Source: Paraeggerthella sp964369725
GTDB lineage: Bacteria; Actinomycetota; Coriobacteriia; Coriobacteriales; Eggerthellaceae
Assembly: GCA_964369725.1 (NCBI GenBank)
Contig: CAYJGC010000024.1
Span: forward strand, 1 to 22,401
Direction of reading: 5' to 3'
DNA: 22,401 nucleotides
Part shown: positions 1 through 7,148 of the stretch, one piece after another
Position numbering within the stretch: position 1 is the stretch's first letter
Layout of the letters: every line of letters begins with the position of its first letter
Made by a program: the position numbers and the translations under genes
Notes under the pieces: generated by a model
What the model was told of the DNA's origin: nothing
Seen by the model: the letters and a program-made list of their open reading frames with translations, nothing else
Database searches by the model: none

Positions 1-108
1 CCTCTCCCCCTAAACAATGCGTCATCGCCTAAGGGTATTTAGTATACTGAGCCGCTCCTGCTTTGAAATTGACACGTGCTTCAATCTATTAACAGTTGAA
101 AGGGCATC

Positions 109-1173
109 ATGACTAAAAAAACTCTCTCTTCTTTTCTTGAGCGCAAACATATTGAACTTTCGTTCCAGCGTTATGCAATCGATGCTTTGTCAGCCATGGC
201 TCAAGGCTTATTTGCTTCATTACTAATGGGCACCATTCTCTCTACTATAGGAGATTTATCGGGCATAGCTTTATTTAATGAAATAGGTGCGTTTGCCAAA
301 AGCGTTGCAGGTCCCGCTATGGCTATCGCTATTGGATACGCTCTCAAAGCACCTCCACTTGCCCTCTTCTCACTTGCCGCTGTGGGATACGCCGCAAACG
401 ATGCTGGCGGAGCAGGTGGACCCTTAGCTGTGCTGGTGGTTGCTATCGTGGCAGCAGAATTTGGCAAAATGGTCTCACATGAAACAAAGGTGGATATCCT
501 TGTCACACCTGGTGTCACCATCCTCATTGGGTGCGGACTTGCGTTAGTTGTCGGCCCTTGGATTGGCGCGCTTGCTTCTTCTGTTGGTGGCTTCATTATG
601 TGGGCCACCGAACTTCAACCGCTGCTCATGGGTATTATCGTATCGGTTGTCATAGGCATAGCGCTTACCTTACCCATTTCCTCTGCAGCAATTTGCGCGG
701 CACTCAGCCTAACAGGTTTAGCTGGTGGTGCGGCTGTAGCTGGATGTTGTGCACAAATGGTGGGCTTTGCCGTGATGAGCTTCAAGGAAAACGGTTGGGG
801 CGGTTTAGTTTCACAAGGACTGGGAACCTCAATGCTTCAAATGAGCAATATTGTTCGCAAACCTTTAATCTGGCTTCCACCTATTCTTGCTTCCGCCATT
901 ACCGGCCCTATTGCAACTTGCATATTTCAATTAGAACAAAACGGCAGCGCCATTGCTTCAGGCATGGGAACCTGTGGCCTCGTGGGACCTATTGGCGTAT
1001 ACGCCGGTTGGATAGCGGACGCTTCCGCTGGCGCGCCTGCTGCAAACGCGTTTGATTGGCTGGGACTTATCTTGATTTGCTTTATACTTCCCGCCGTTCT
1101 GAGTTGGCTTTTCTGCGCTATCATGCGAAAAATGAATCTTATAAAAGAAGGAGATCTTACGCTTAAGTCATAA
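109..1173 (+). CDS. PTS transporter subunit EIIC family membrane protein (PTS_EIIC_2 type)
   Basis: This 354-residue polytopic membrane protein has about ten hydrophobic segments and matches the PTS_EIIC_2 family, compact EIIC-like permeases often annotated as putative sugar PTS IIC or toxin regulator. Visible conserved stretches are the LPISSAAI region near residues 188-195, GLGTSMLQ near 237-244 and GPIGVYAGW near 293-301, with a very Gly/Ala-rich first half. The start is supported by a GAAAGGG-like ribosome binding site about 7 bases upstream. No IIA or IIB domain is fused, and none is encoded in the window. It would therefore need separately encoded partners or act without phosphotransfer, and the substrate cannot be told. 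It stands alone and ends at a strong terminator. The family call is fairly sure; a sugar-transport role is inference. Confidence 0.8.
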   Translation: MTKKTLSSFLERKHIELSFQRYAIDALSAMAQGLFASLLMGTILSTIGDLSGIALFNEIGAFAKSVAGPAMAIAIGYALKAPPLALFSLAAVGYAANDAGGAGGPLAVLVVAIVAAEFGKMVSHETKVDILVTPGVTILIGCGLALVVGPWIGALASSVGGFIMWATELQPLLMGIIVSVVIGIALTLPISSAAICAALSLTGLAGGAAVAGCCAQMVGFAVMSFKENGWGGLVSQGLGTSMLQMSNIVRKPLIWLPPILASAITGPIATCIFQLEQNGSAIASGMGTCGLVGPIGVYAGWIADASAGAPAANAFDWLGLILICFILPAVLSWLFCAIMRKMNLIKEGDLTLKS

Positions 1174-1298
1174 GGTCATGCCCCTTCGAACAAAACCCCT
1201 TCACCTTCACCAAAGAAGGCGTTTCAAATCATTCAAAACATATGCCTAAGCTTAAACATGCCTGTTCTAAAAATACAGTCCTTCATCGTTGCTTCCAT

Positions 1299-1326
1299 AA
1301 AAAAGTCGCCCGTAGGCGACTTTTTT
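1299..1326. terminator. Bidirectional intrinsic terminator between the EIIC gene and asd
   Basis: A perfect 12-bp inverted repeat (AAAAAAGTCGCC / GGCGACTTTTTT) surrounds a 4-base CGTA loop. The A-run on one side and T-run on the other give a GC-rich hairpin plus U-tract in both directions. It lies between the convergent EIIC gene (plus) and asd (minus) and should stop both transcripts. Confidence 0.93.
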
Positions 1327-1358
1327 ATATTCACGTAAACCAATCGACACGCAAGCGC

Positions 1359-2408
1359 TTAAGGCAACAACAACTCAGCAATCTGTACAGCATTGAGTGC
1401 AGCACCTTTTCGAATTTGATCTGCGACTACCCAAAATGCCAATCCGTTATCTACCGTAGAATCCTTGCGTAAACGACCAACATAGGTGTCATTTGTACCA
1501 GAAAGCAAGCCAGGCATAGGGTAAGAATTAGCTTCACAATCGTCCAACACAGTAATACCCTGTGCATTTTCCAAAGCCACACGCGCTTCTTCAGTGCTCA
1601 CAGCGTTTTCAAATTCTACATTAATAGACTCTGCATGACAGCGCAGAACCGGCACGCGCACGCACGTAGGAGCTACCTTGATGTTGTCGTCACCCATGAT
1701 TTTTTTTGTTTCGACAACCATCTTCCATTCCTCTTTGGTATAAGCGTCATCCATAAACACGTCAATGTGAGGAATGCAATTAAAAGCAATACGGTGTTGG
1801 AAAACTTCTACCTTCAGTTCATCTTCTGGAGTTCCACCCAGAAAATGCCCTGTCTGGTCATAAAGCTCTTTCATTGCGGGTGCTCCGCCACCGCTTGCTG
1901 CCTGATACGTTGAAACTATAACGCGTGTTATAGGCGACAAATCGTAGAGGGGCTTCAGAGCAACGACCATCTGGATAGTTGAACAATTAGGGTTAGCGAT
2001 TACCCCTTCATGCCAATTAACATCAGCAGGATTCACTTCGGGAACTACCAATGGTACATCTTCATCCATGCGAAATGCACTCGAGTTGTCAATCATTACT
2101 GCTCCAGCATCAACCACTGCCTGACGGAACTCCTTTGACATACCCGCACCACAACTAAAGAGAGCAATATCAACACCCTCAAACGCTTCTGGAGTCATTT
2201 CCTGAACTATCAAATCACCTGCAGGAACCTGCCCACAACCCAAAAATGGAAGCTTTTTTCCTGCAGAACGAGCAGAAGCCAAAGCACGCACTTCACTTGC
2301 CGGAAAATCTACATCATGCAGCACCTGTAAAAATTCTGCACCCACTGCACCCGTTGCGCCCGCTATAGCTACTACGGGATTTGCCGGCATTACCTTTGTC
2401 CATGTCAT
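1359..2408 (-). CDS. asd: Aspartate-semialdehyde dehydrogenase
   Basis: Cytoplasmic NADP-dependent enzyme that reduces aspartyl phosphate to aspartate semialdehyde, the branch metabolite for lysine/diaminopimelate, threonine and methionine. At 349 residues it has the usual length. It shows the N-terminal nucleotide loop GATGAVG (residues 17-23), the active-site NPNCST with Cys142, an ASGGG segment (171-175), the substrate-binding RVPV with Arg251, and the catalytic His258 in RCHAE. The start codon lies two bases after the lysC stop, and an AAGGGG ribosome binding site sits inside the lysC 3' end, so the two are probably translationally coupled. A second in-frame ATG six codons downstream is an alternative start. 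It is transcribed with lysC and ends before the shared bidirectional terminator. Confidence 0.95.
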   Translation of the reverse strand: MTWTKVMPANPVVAIAGATGAVGAEFLQVLHDVDFPASEVRALASARSAGKKLPFLGCGQVPAGDLIVQEMTPEAFEGVDIALFSCGAGMSKEFRQAVVDAGAVMIDNSSAFRMDEDVPLVVPEVNPADVNWHEGVIANPNCSTIQMVVALKPLYDLSPITRVIVSTYQAASGGGAPAMKELYDQTGHFLGGTPEDELKVEVFQHRIAFNCIPHIDVFMDDAYTKEEWKMVVETKKIMGDDNIKVAPTCVRVPVLRCHAESINVEFENAVSTEEARVALENAQGITVLDDCEANSYPMPGLLSGTNDTYVGRLRKDSTVDNGLAFWVVADQIRKGAALNAVQIAELLLP

Positions 2409-2410
2409 GT

Positions 2411-2953
2411 TTATCGCCCCTTATTCATTTTTGCTGCTATTTCCTCTGCACTCAGCTGAGTCTCCTCGAACACACTATCCGAATCCAAACCAAATGCCGT
2501 ATGAAGACAACGAACAGCGGCGGCGGCTTGAGCGCCATCAACAACCACCGACAAACGGATGGGCGACGTTGAAATAGCTAGAATATTGATACCCTCTTCT
2601 CCTAAGGTCGTGAACGCACGCGCCGCAACACCTGGTGAAGACTTCATTCCTGTACCAACAATGCTCACTTTTGCAATATCTTCATCAATGTCTACTTCAC
2701 GCGCACTGATTTCTGGAACTATCCGATTCATAGTTTCTTGCGCACGCGATAAGTCAGCGCCAGGACAGGTAAAACTGATGTCGGTAATACCGTCTTCGGA
2801 TACATTCTGAATAATCATATCGGTATTGACCATATTAGATGCAAGCGAAGAAAAAACCTTTGCCGCAACGCCAGTCATGTCAGGCACGCCGCGGATAGTA
2901 ACCTTTACCTCAGACGTATCATGAGCAATACCCGTTATAACTGCCTCTTCCAT
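2411..2953 (-). CDS. Probable in-frame beta subunit of aspartate kinase (internal start in lysC)
   Basis: Starting at Met247 of lysC, this would yield a 180-residue polypeptide holding both ACT domains and no kinase domain. In the sequence, a consensus AGGAGG (complement of 2965-2970) lies 11 bases upstream of the ATG. Bacillus subtilis aspartokinase II and Corynebacterium glutamicum LysC are established alpha2beta2 enzymes whose beta subunit starts at an internal codon near residue 247-250. The position here is essentially the same. The spacing is slightly long and use of the start is inferred. Confidence 0.55.
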   Translation of the reverse strand: MEEAVITGIAHDTSEVKVTIRGVPDMTGVAAKVFSSLASNMVNTDMIIQNVSEDGITDISFTCPGADLSRAQETMNRIVPEISAREVDIDEDIAKVSIVGTGMKSSPGVAARAFTTLGEEGINILAISTSPIRLSVVVDGAQAAAAVRCLHTAFGLDSDSVFEETQLSAEEIAAKMNKGR

Positions 2954-3691
2954 ACTATCAATACCCTCCTTGATATAGGTACCCTCTGCTTCGGAAAATG
3001 CCGAACGAGAATGAATAACCACTCCATATTTACGAGCAAATTCAACGGCGCGCATTTGCAAAACACCTGCCCCTGAACTTGAAAGTTCTAACATATCATC
3101 ATAAAGAATAGTGCCGAGTTTTTTTGCACGAGGACATACGCGCGGATCTGCCGTATACACGCCATCAACGTCAGAATAAATCTCACAGACATCGGCACCT
3201 AAGCCATGAGCAATCGCAACAGCAGTAGTATCCGACCCACCGCGTCCAAGAGTTGTAATGTCACCGTTTTTATCAATGCCCTGAAAACCGGCAACAACCG
3301 CAATATTTCCCTGCTCAAGCGCTTCCATGATTCGCTCGTTATGCACTTTAGTAATCTTAGCCTTGGCGTGAATACAGTCGGTTTCAATACCTGCTTGCCT
3401 ACCCGTAAAACTCATCGCCTTATAACCACGAGCCTCGATAGCCATTGCCAACAGCGTCATAGAAACCTGCTCACCCGTTGAGAGCAAGCGATCCATTTCT
3501 CGCGAAGGAGGGTTATCATTGAGAGCAGCAGCCAACCCCACCAATTCATCGGTAGTTTTTCCCATGGCTGAAACAACCGCTACTACTCGATGTCCCGCCT
3601 GCTTTTTTGTAATAAGTTTTTTTGCAACCATTTGGATGCGCTCAGGGGATGCAACTGAAGTTCCCCCAAATTTACACACGATTAACGACAT
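2411..3691 (-). CDS. lysC: Aspartate kinase (alpha subunit / full-length)
   Basis: Phosphorylates aspartate, the committed step of the aspartate amino-acid pathway. The 426 residues match monofunctional Gram-positive/actinobacterial aspartokinases. The kinase domain carries KFGGTSVA (7-14), LSTGEQVS (70-77), TTLGRGGSDTTA (146-157) and the YSDVDGVYTADPR segment (172-184). After about residue 260 come two ACT regulatory domains, seen as VTIRGVPDMTGVAAKVF and VSIVGTGMKSSPGVAARAF. A GAAAGAG ribosome binding site lies 6 bases before the ATG. It is followed directly by asd. An internal in-frame start near Met247 with its own AGGAGG suggests a separately translated beta subunit. I see no lysine riboswitch in the short leader, so feedback through the ACT domains is the likely control. 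Confidence 0.96.
   Translation of the reverse strand: MSLIVCKFGGTSVASPERIQMVAKKLITKKQAGHRVVAVVSAMGKTTDELVGLAAALNDNPPSREMDRLLSTGEQVSMTLLAMAIEARGYKAMSFTGRQAGIETDCIHAKAKITKVHNERIMEALEQGNIAVVAGFQGIDKNGDITTLGRGGSDTTAVAIAHGLGADVCEIYSDVDGVYTADPRVCPRAKKLGTILYDDMLELSSSGAGVLQMRAVEFARKYGVVIHSRSAFSEAEGTYIKEGIDSMEEAVITGIAHDTSEVKVTIRGVPDMTGVAAKVFSSLASNMVNTDMIIQNVSEDGITDISFTCPGADLSRAQETMNRIVPEISAREVDIDEDIAKVSIVGTGMKSSPGVAARAFTTLGEEGINILAISTSPIRLSVVVDGAQAAAAVRCLHTAFGLDSDSVFEETQLSAEEIAAKMNKGR
2965..2970 (-). promoter_or_regulatory. Internal consensus ribosome binding site within lysC
   Basis: AGGAGG on the minus strand, encoding part of the KEG codons of lysC, lies 11 bases before the Met247 codon. It is the element that makes an internally translated beta subunit plausible. 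Confidence 0.55.
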
Positions 3692-3730
3692 GGTGCTCTT
3701 TCTTATCGTAGTGACCCCAATCGGCTCAAC

Positions 3731-3739
3731 ACTATACCA
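3731..3739 (-). promoter_or_regulatory. Candidate extended -10 promoter of lysC-asd
   Basis: On the minus strand the sequence TGGTATAGT gives a TGn extended -10 with TATAGT (5 of 6 to consensus), about 40 bases before the lysC ATG. No convincing -35 hexamer is visible, as is common for extended -10 promoters. The spacer (3692-3870) also holds small hairpins such as AAAGCG/CGCTTT but no clear terminator for the upstream transporter gene. Confidence 0.4.
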
Positions 3740-3870
3740 AAATACCTACTTTTTGGCTTCCCTTAAGATTACTATAGGGCATAATTTCACATTGAAAGCG
3801 TACGGAATGCGCTTTTCGGCTCTGAAATTCAAGCATTTTTGCACAAATGCACAATTCCTATAAAATATGC

Positions 3871-5094
3871 CTACTCTTTTGCTGGCATTCTTAGCAAAAG
3901 AACAAAGCCTACAACAAACAACACCGACACCGACAAAACACCATAAGACGAGTTGCCTGTCACCTGCGTAAAAACGCTCACTAATAGCGTACCCATAATA
4001 GCCGCATATTTTCCAAAAATATCAAAGAAGCCATAATACTCATTTGCATGCTCCTTAGGGATGAGCTTGCCGAATTCAGAACGAGAAAGCGCCTGAATAC
4101 CCCCTTGAAAAAGCCCCACACACACCGCCAAAATCCAAAACTGCAAAGCCTCACGCAAGAAAAATGCCGCGAACAACGTAATACAAAAATACGCAAACAC
4201 CGCAACAAGTAACATCTTCTTTGTTCCAAAGCGACCCGCCATGCGTCCGTACGCAATTGCCGAAGGAAACGCAACAAACTGCGTAAGCAGCAAGGCTAAA
4301 ACGAGCTGTGTCGAATCAATACCTAAATCCGTTCCGTAGCTTGTCGACATTTTAATAATGGTATGAACCCCATCGATATAAAAGAAAAAAGCCAACATAA
4401 AATAGCGCAAGCGGCGATTACGAACAATGGCTTTCATGGTACCCCAAAGTCCCGCAAACGTACTCCGGAAAAGATGCGCCGCGCGTTGTTTATAATGCGT
4501 TTGGCGCACGTCACGAACAAGAGGAATGCTAAACACAACCCACCAAAGAGCTGTTATAACAAAAGCAAGCTTCATCCCTGTTCCCATATCAATACCTATC
4601 GCAGACCCACCTAAAACGATGGCCAGTGACACAATAAAAGGAATGCACGACCCAATATATCCCCACGCGAAACCGTGTGATGACACTTTGTCGTAGCGCT
4701 CTTCTGTGGTGGCATCCACCAAAAAAGCATCGTAAAACACCATCGAACCATTGAGCATTACCGAAGCAACGACATACACAATCAAGAAAGGTAGCGCCTC
4801 GGTAGGAAGACCCAACGAAGCACAGGCAACCGCACCAGTACCCACCGCTCCAATAAAAAATTTCTTCTTGTTGCCCTTCAAGTCAGCTAAACTACCCAAA
4901 ATAGGCATCAACAAAGCAACTAGGAGTGACGCGATTGTTTCTGCGTAACCCCAAGCAACAACTACCGAAGACCCAGGAGCAGCTAAGGTGGCAAAATAGA
5001 CAGGGATGAGCGCGGTTGATAAAAGCACAAACGAGGAATTACCCACGTCATACAGGATCCAACTCTTTTCCTGCTTTGTTAATTTACCAATCAT
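3871..5094 (-). CDS. MFS transporter, UMF1 family (Atg22-like)
   Basis: Inner-membrane protein with about 12 hydrophobic segments. The N-terminal EKSWILYDVGNSSF, followed by ALIPVYFA, is typical of the UMF1/YxiO branch of the major facilitator superfamily. The mid-protein SRSEFGKLIPKEHANEYYGFFDIFGKYAA region, near the seventh to tenth segments, is also characteristic. I chose the ATG at 5094 (407 residues). A GAGAGGG ribosome binding site sits about 6 bases upstream, and the family N-terminus begins there. The frame stays open to an ATG at 5157, but that start has no ribosome binding site. The gene is divergent from the phospholipase-like gene at 5218, with a 123-base shared control region. 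UMF1 substrates are poorly known in bacteria, and none can be deduced here. Confidence 0.88.
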   Translation of the reverse strand: MIGKLTKQEKSWILYDVGNSSFVLLSTALIPVYFATLAAPGSSVVVAWGYAETIASLLVALLMPILGSLADLKGNKKKFFIGAVGTGAVACASLGLPTEALPFLIVYVVASVMLNGSMVFYDAFLVDATTEERYDKVSSHGFAWGYIGSCIPFIVSLAIVLGGSAIGIDMGTGMKLAFVITALWWVVFSIPLVRDVRQTHYKQRAAHLFRSTFAGLWGTMKAIVRNRRLRYFMLAFFFYIDGVHTIIKMSTSYGTDLGIDSTQLVLALLLTQFVAFPSAIAYGRMAGRFGTKKMLLVAVFAYFCITLFAAFFLREALQFWILAVCVGLFQGGIQALSRSEFGKLIPKEHANEYYGFFDIFGKYAAIMGTLLVSVFTQVTGNSSYGVLSVSVLFVVGFVLLLRMPAKE

Positions 5095-5217
5095 ATATGC
5101 CCTCTCTGTAAGAATTTCTACAAGTCTTTGTCGCAAGGTTAACAAGCGCCTAAACATTGTATATGATAGACATGTTCACCATTAGTAAAATTCAGGTCAT
5201 AAACGAAGGAGTGTCTC

Positions 5218-6180
5218 ATGCCCGCCATCATCACTCACGACATATTTGGACGAGACACCTATGACGTGTTGTTCAACTTTATTGGAGGCTCACGTGATGA
5301 GGCAGATGCTTTCTTGTTGGGCAATCAAGGACCCGACCCTTTGTTTTACGCTTTTGGAAGTCCTCGGCTCTATCCGCATCGCGAACTGGGCAGCACCATT
5401 CACAAATCGCATCCAACTGAGCTTGTCAAAGCCTTAAAAGACTCCCTTTCAATTCTCAACCCTTCAGAAGCTGCGGTCGGTCGTGCTTTTGCGCTTGGCT
5501 TCTTGTGCCACTACACACTTGACTCTACTGTTCACCCACTTGTTTACTCTTACCAAAAGCTCCTCTGTGAAGCAGGAGTAGACGGTCTTACGCCCAAGGA
5601 CACTTCTGAAGTGCATACACTTATCGAAAGTGAATACGACGAACTTTTACTCTATAAAAAACGAGGTGTTACGGTTGCCGAGTTTAATCCTGCGACAGAA
5701 ATCCTTTGCGCAAGCGACACAACACTCAAAATCATATCAAAGATGATTGCCTATATCGCTTTGACGGTATACGGTGAATTTATCCCTCAAAACATGTATG
5801 AAAAATCGCTAAAGAATATGCGCATAGCTCAGCGTGCTCTCCACTCAACTTCAGGACGCCGCCGCGCGCTTTGGGGACACCTTGAGCGTCTTGCGCGAAC
5901 CCATTCACTCGCCCAAGCACTCAGCCATCGCGCTATAGAGCTTGAAGAAAGTTCTTTTGAAAACACCAACCACCAACCTTGGAAGCATCCTTTCACGGGT
6001 CAAACCTGCCAAGAGAGCTTTCAAGATCTCTATGATCAGGCACTTGATAAGGCAAAACGTAATATCTATCTCTTTGAACAAGGTGTTCTTACAACAGAAC
6101 TTGCACGGCAAATCACTGGCGATATGAATTTTTCGGGAGACCTTACTGCAACCGTTATCGTGTCTGTAGAAAGCCTTTAA
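5218..6180 (+). CDS. Zinc-dependent phospholipase C family protein
   Basis: A 320-residue protein matching the Zn_dep_PLPC family. Likely metal ligands are His7, Asp40 in the GNQGPDPLFY segment, His62, His98 and Asp102 in GFLCHYTLDSTVHPLVY, His106, and His133 with Glu137 in HTLIE. These follow the ligand order of Clostridium/Bacillus phospholipase C. No signal peptide is seen (MPAIITHDIF start), so unlike the secreted toxins it is probably intracellular. Lipid hydrolysis is inferred and unproven. A strong AAGGAG lies 6-7 bases before the ATG. It is the first gene of a unit with the TRIC-like channel (6-base gap) and the DHA2 exporter (11-base gap). After about residue 200 I see no recognisable domain. 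Confidence 0.82.
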   Translation: MPAIITHDIFGRDTYDVLFNFIGGSRDEADAFLLGNQGPDPLFYAFGSPRLYPHRELGSTIHKSHPTELVKALKDSLSILNPSEAAVGRAFALGFLCHYTLDSTVHPLVYSYQKLLCEAGVDGLTPKDTSEVHTLIESEYDELLLYKKRGVTVAEFNPATEILCASDTTLKIISKMIAYIALTVYGEFIPQNMYEKSLKNMRIAQRALHSTSGRRRALWGHLERLARTHSLAQALSHRAIELEESSFENTNHQPWKHPFTGQTCQESFQDLYDQALDKAKRNIYLFEQGVLTTELARQITGDMNFSGDLTATVIVSVESL

Positions 6181-6186
6181 TCCCTC

Positions 6187-7137
6187 ATGATCGAAGCTGT
6201 TCTTACGGTACCCTTTTGGCTTGAATTTACCGCTGTTTTGACCGGCGGCCTGTCGGGAGCCATGAGCGCTGTTCGTGCGCGTTACGACATTTTTGGCGTT
6301 GTGTGTATCGCAATTATTACTGGTCTTGCAGGCGGCATGCTACGTGATGTGCTGCTGCAAAGCTATGGCATCTATGCGTTTCAGCAGCCCACCCTTCTTA
6401 TTGCGTGCATAGTAGCAGCCGTTATCGTTTTTTACTTTGGCAAGCTTACCACCTACCTTGACCCTGTTGTTGACCTACTTGACAACGTATCAGTAGGCAT
6501 CTGGGCTATCATTAGCGTTGGCAAAGCCGCAAGCGCAGGGCTCGATATTATTCCCTCTGTCATTCTAGGCACCATTGCTGCTGTCGGCGGAGGCATCATT
6601 CGCGATATCTGTATGAATCGCGAACCGGCCGCATTCCAGGTAGGCACTCTCTATGGTAGCGTGGTAATTATTGGCGCCATTGTTTATGCCATACTGCACG
6701 AATACAATTTTCTTCCTCATTATGATGAACTTATAGGCATTAGCATAATTTTGGTAGTTCGGTATGCTTCTTTGTTCTTTGGTTGGAAAACTTCCGAACC
6801 GCGCGACTATTCCGACGTGGTCGTAAAAGTCGTTACTCATCCGGTGAGATCAGTTGCTCGCCGCGTAAGTCCCCCCAAAGGAAAAATCGAACGAGAAAGA
6901 GAGCGTGACGCCGCACGTGAAGTAGTAAGAAAGCTTTGGCAAGCTCTCGGCAATCCCGCTGCTCTTACTACCTTAAAACAAGAACACCCAGAAGCAAAAA
7001 CACCCTCAACCCAAACTACACAGCATGCAAAAAATATCACCTCCACCGACGACTTAAGCGACCGCATTAGGGCAGATCGCGAAGAAGTCCGTCGCATATT
7101 AGAAGAATCAAACGAACAAGAAAAACCAGCTGAGTAA
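6187..7137 (+). CDS. TRIC cation channel / UPF0126 family membrane protein with charged C-terminal tail
   Basis: Residues 10-200 are hydrophobic and form two repeats. Each carries the family signature: GGMLRDVLL at 49-57 and GGGIIRDIC at 134-142, typical of UPF0126 proteins (prokaryotic TRIC-like channels, sometimes called glycine transporters). Seven membrane segments are expected. From about residue 200 to 316 the protein is hydrophilic and highly charged (KIERERERDAAREVVRKLW and later DRIRADREEVRRILEESNE), a roughly 100-residue cytoplasmic extension that may form a helix or coiled coil. Family members are usually about 200-220 residues, so this tail is unusual. The start is six bases after the previous stop with only a weak ribosome binding site (AGAAAG), suggesting translational coupling. 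Confidence 0.85.
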   Translation: MIEAVLTVPFWLEFTAVLTGGLSGAMSAVRARYDIFGVVCIAIITGLAGGMLRDVLLQSYGIYAFQQPTLLIACIVAAVIVFYFGKLTTYLDPVVDLLDNVSVGIWAIISVGKAASAGLDIIPSVILGTIAAVGGGIIRDICMNREPAAFQVGTLYGSVVIIGAIVYAILHEYNFLPHYDELIGISIILVVRYASLFFGWKTSEPRDYSDVVVKVVTHPVRSVARRVSPPKGKIERERERDAAREVVRKLWQALGNPAALTTLKQEHPEAKTPSTQTTQHAKNITSTDDLSDRIRADREEVRRILEESNEQEKPAE

Positions 7138-7148
7138 CCAAATTAATC

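Noticed and set aside
201..608. 135-codon antisense frame opposite the EIIC gene
   Set aside because: Composition is a shadow of the Gly/Ala-rich sense strand; no start signal and no recognisable protein.
531..1055. 174-codon open frame on the plus strand inside the EIIC gene
   Set aside because: It overlaps a clear membrane-protein gene in another frame, is rich in Cys/Arg/Trp without domain features, and has no ribosome binding site.
1242..1472. 76-codon plus-strand frame across the terminator and the asd end
   Set aside because: It runs through the bidirectional terminator hairpin and into asd on the other strand, with no ribosome binding site.
3692..3870. Possible lysine riboswitch in the lysC leader
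   Set aside because: The candidate promoter leaves only a short leader, and none of the conserved lysine-riboswitch core sequences can be found.
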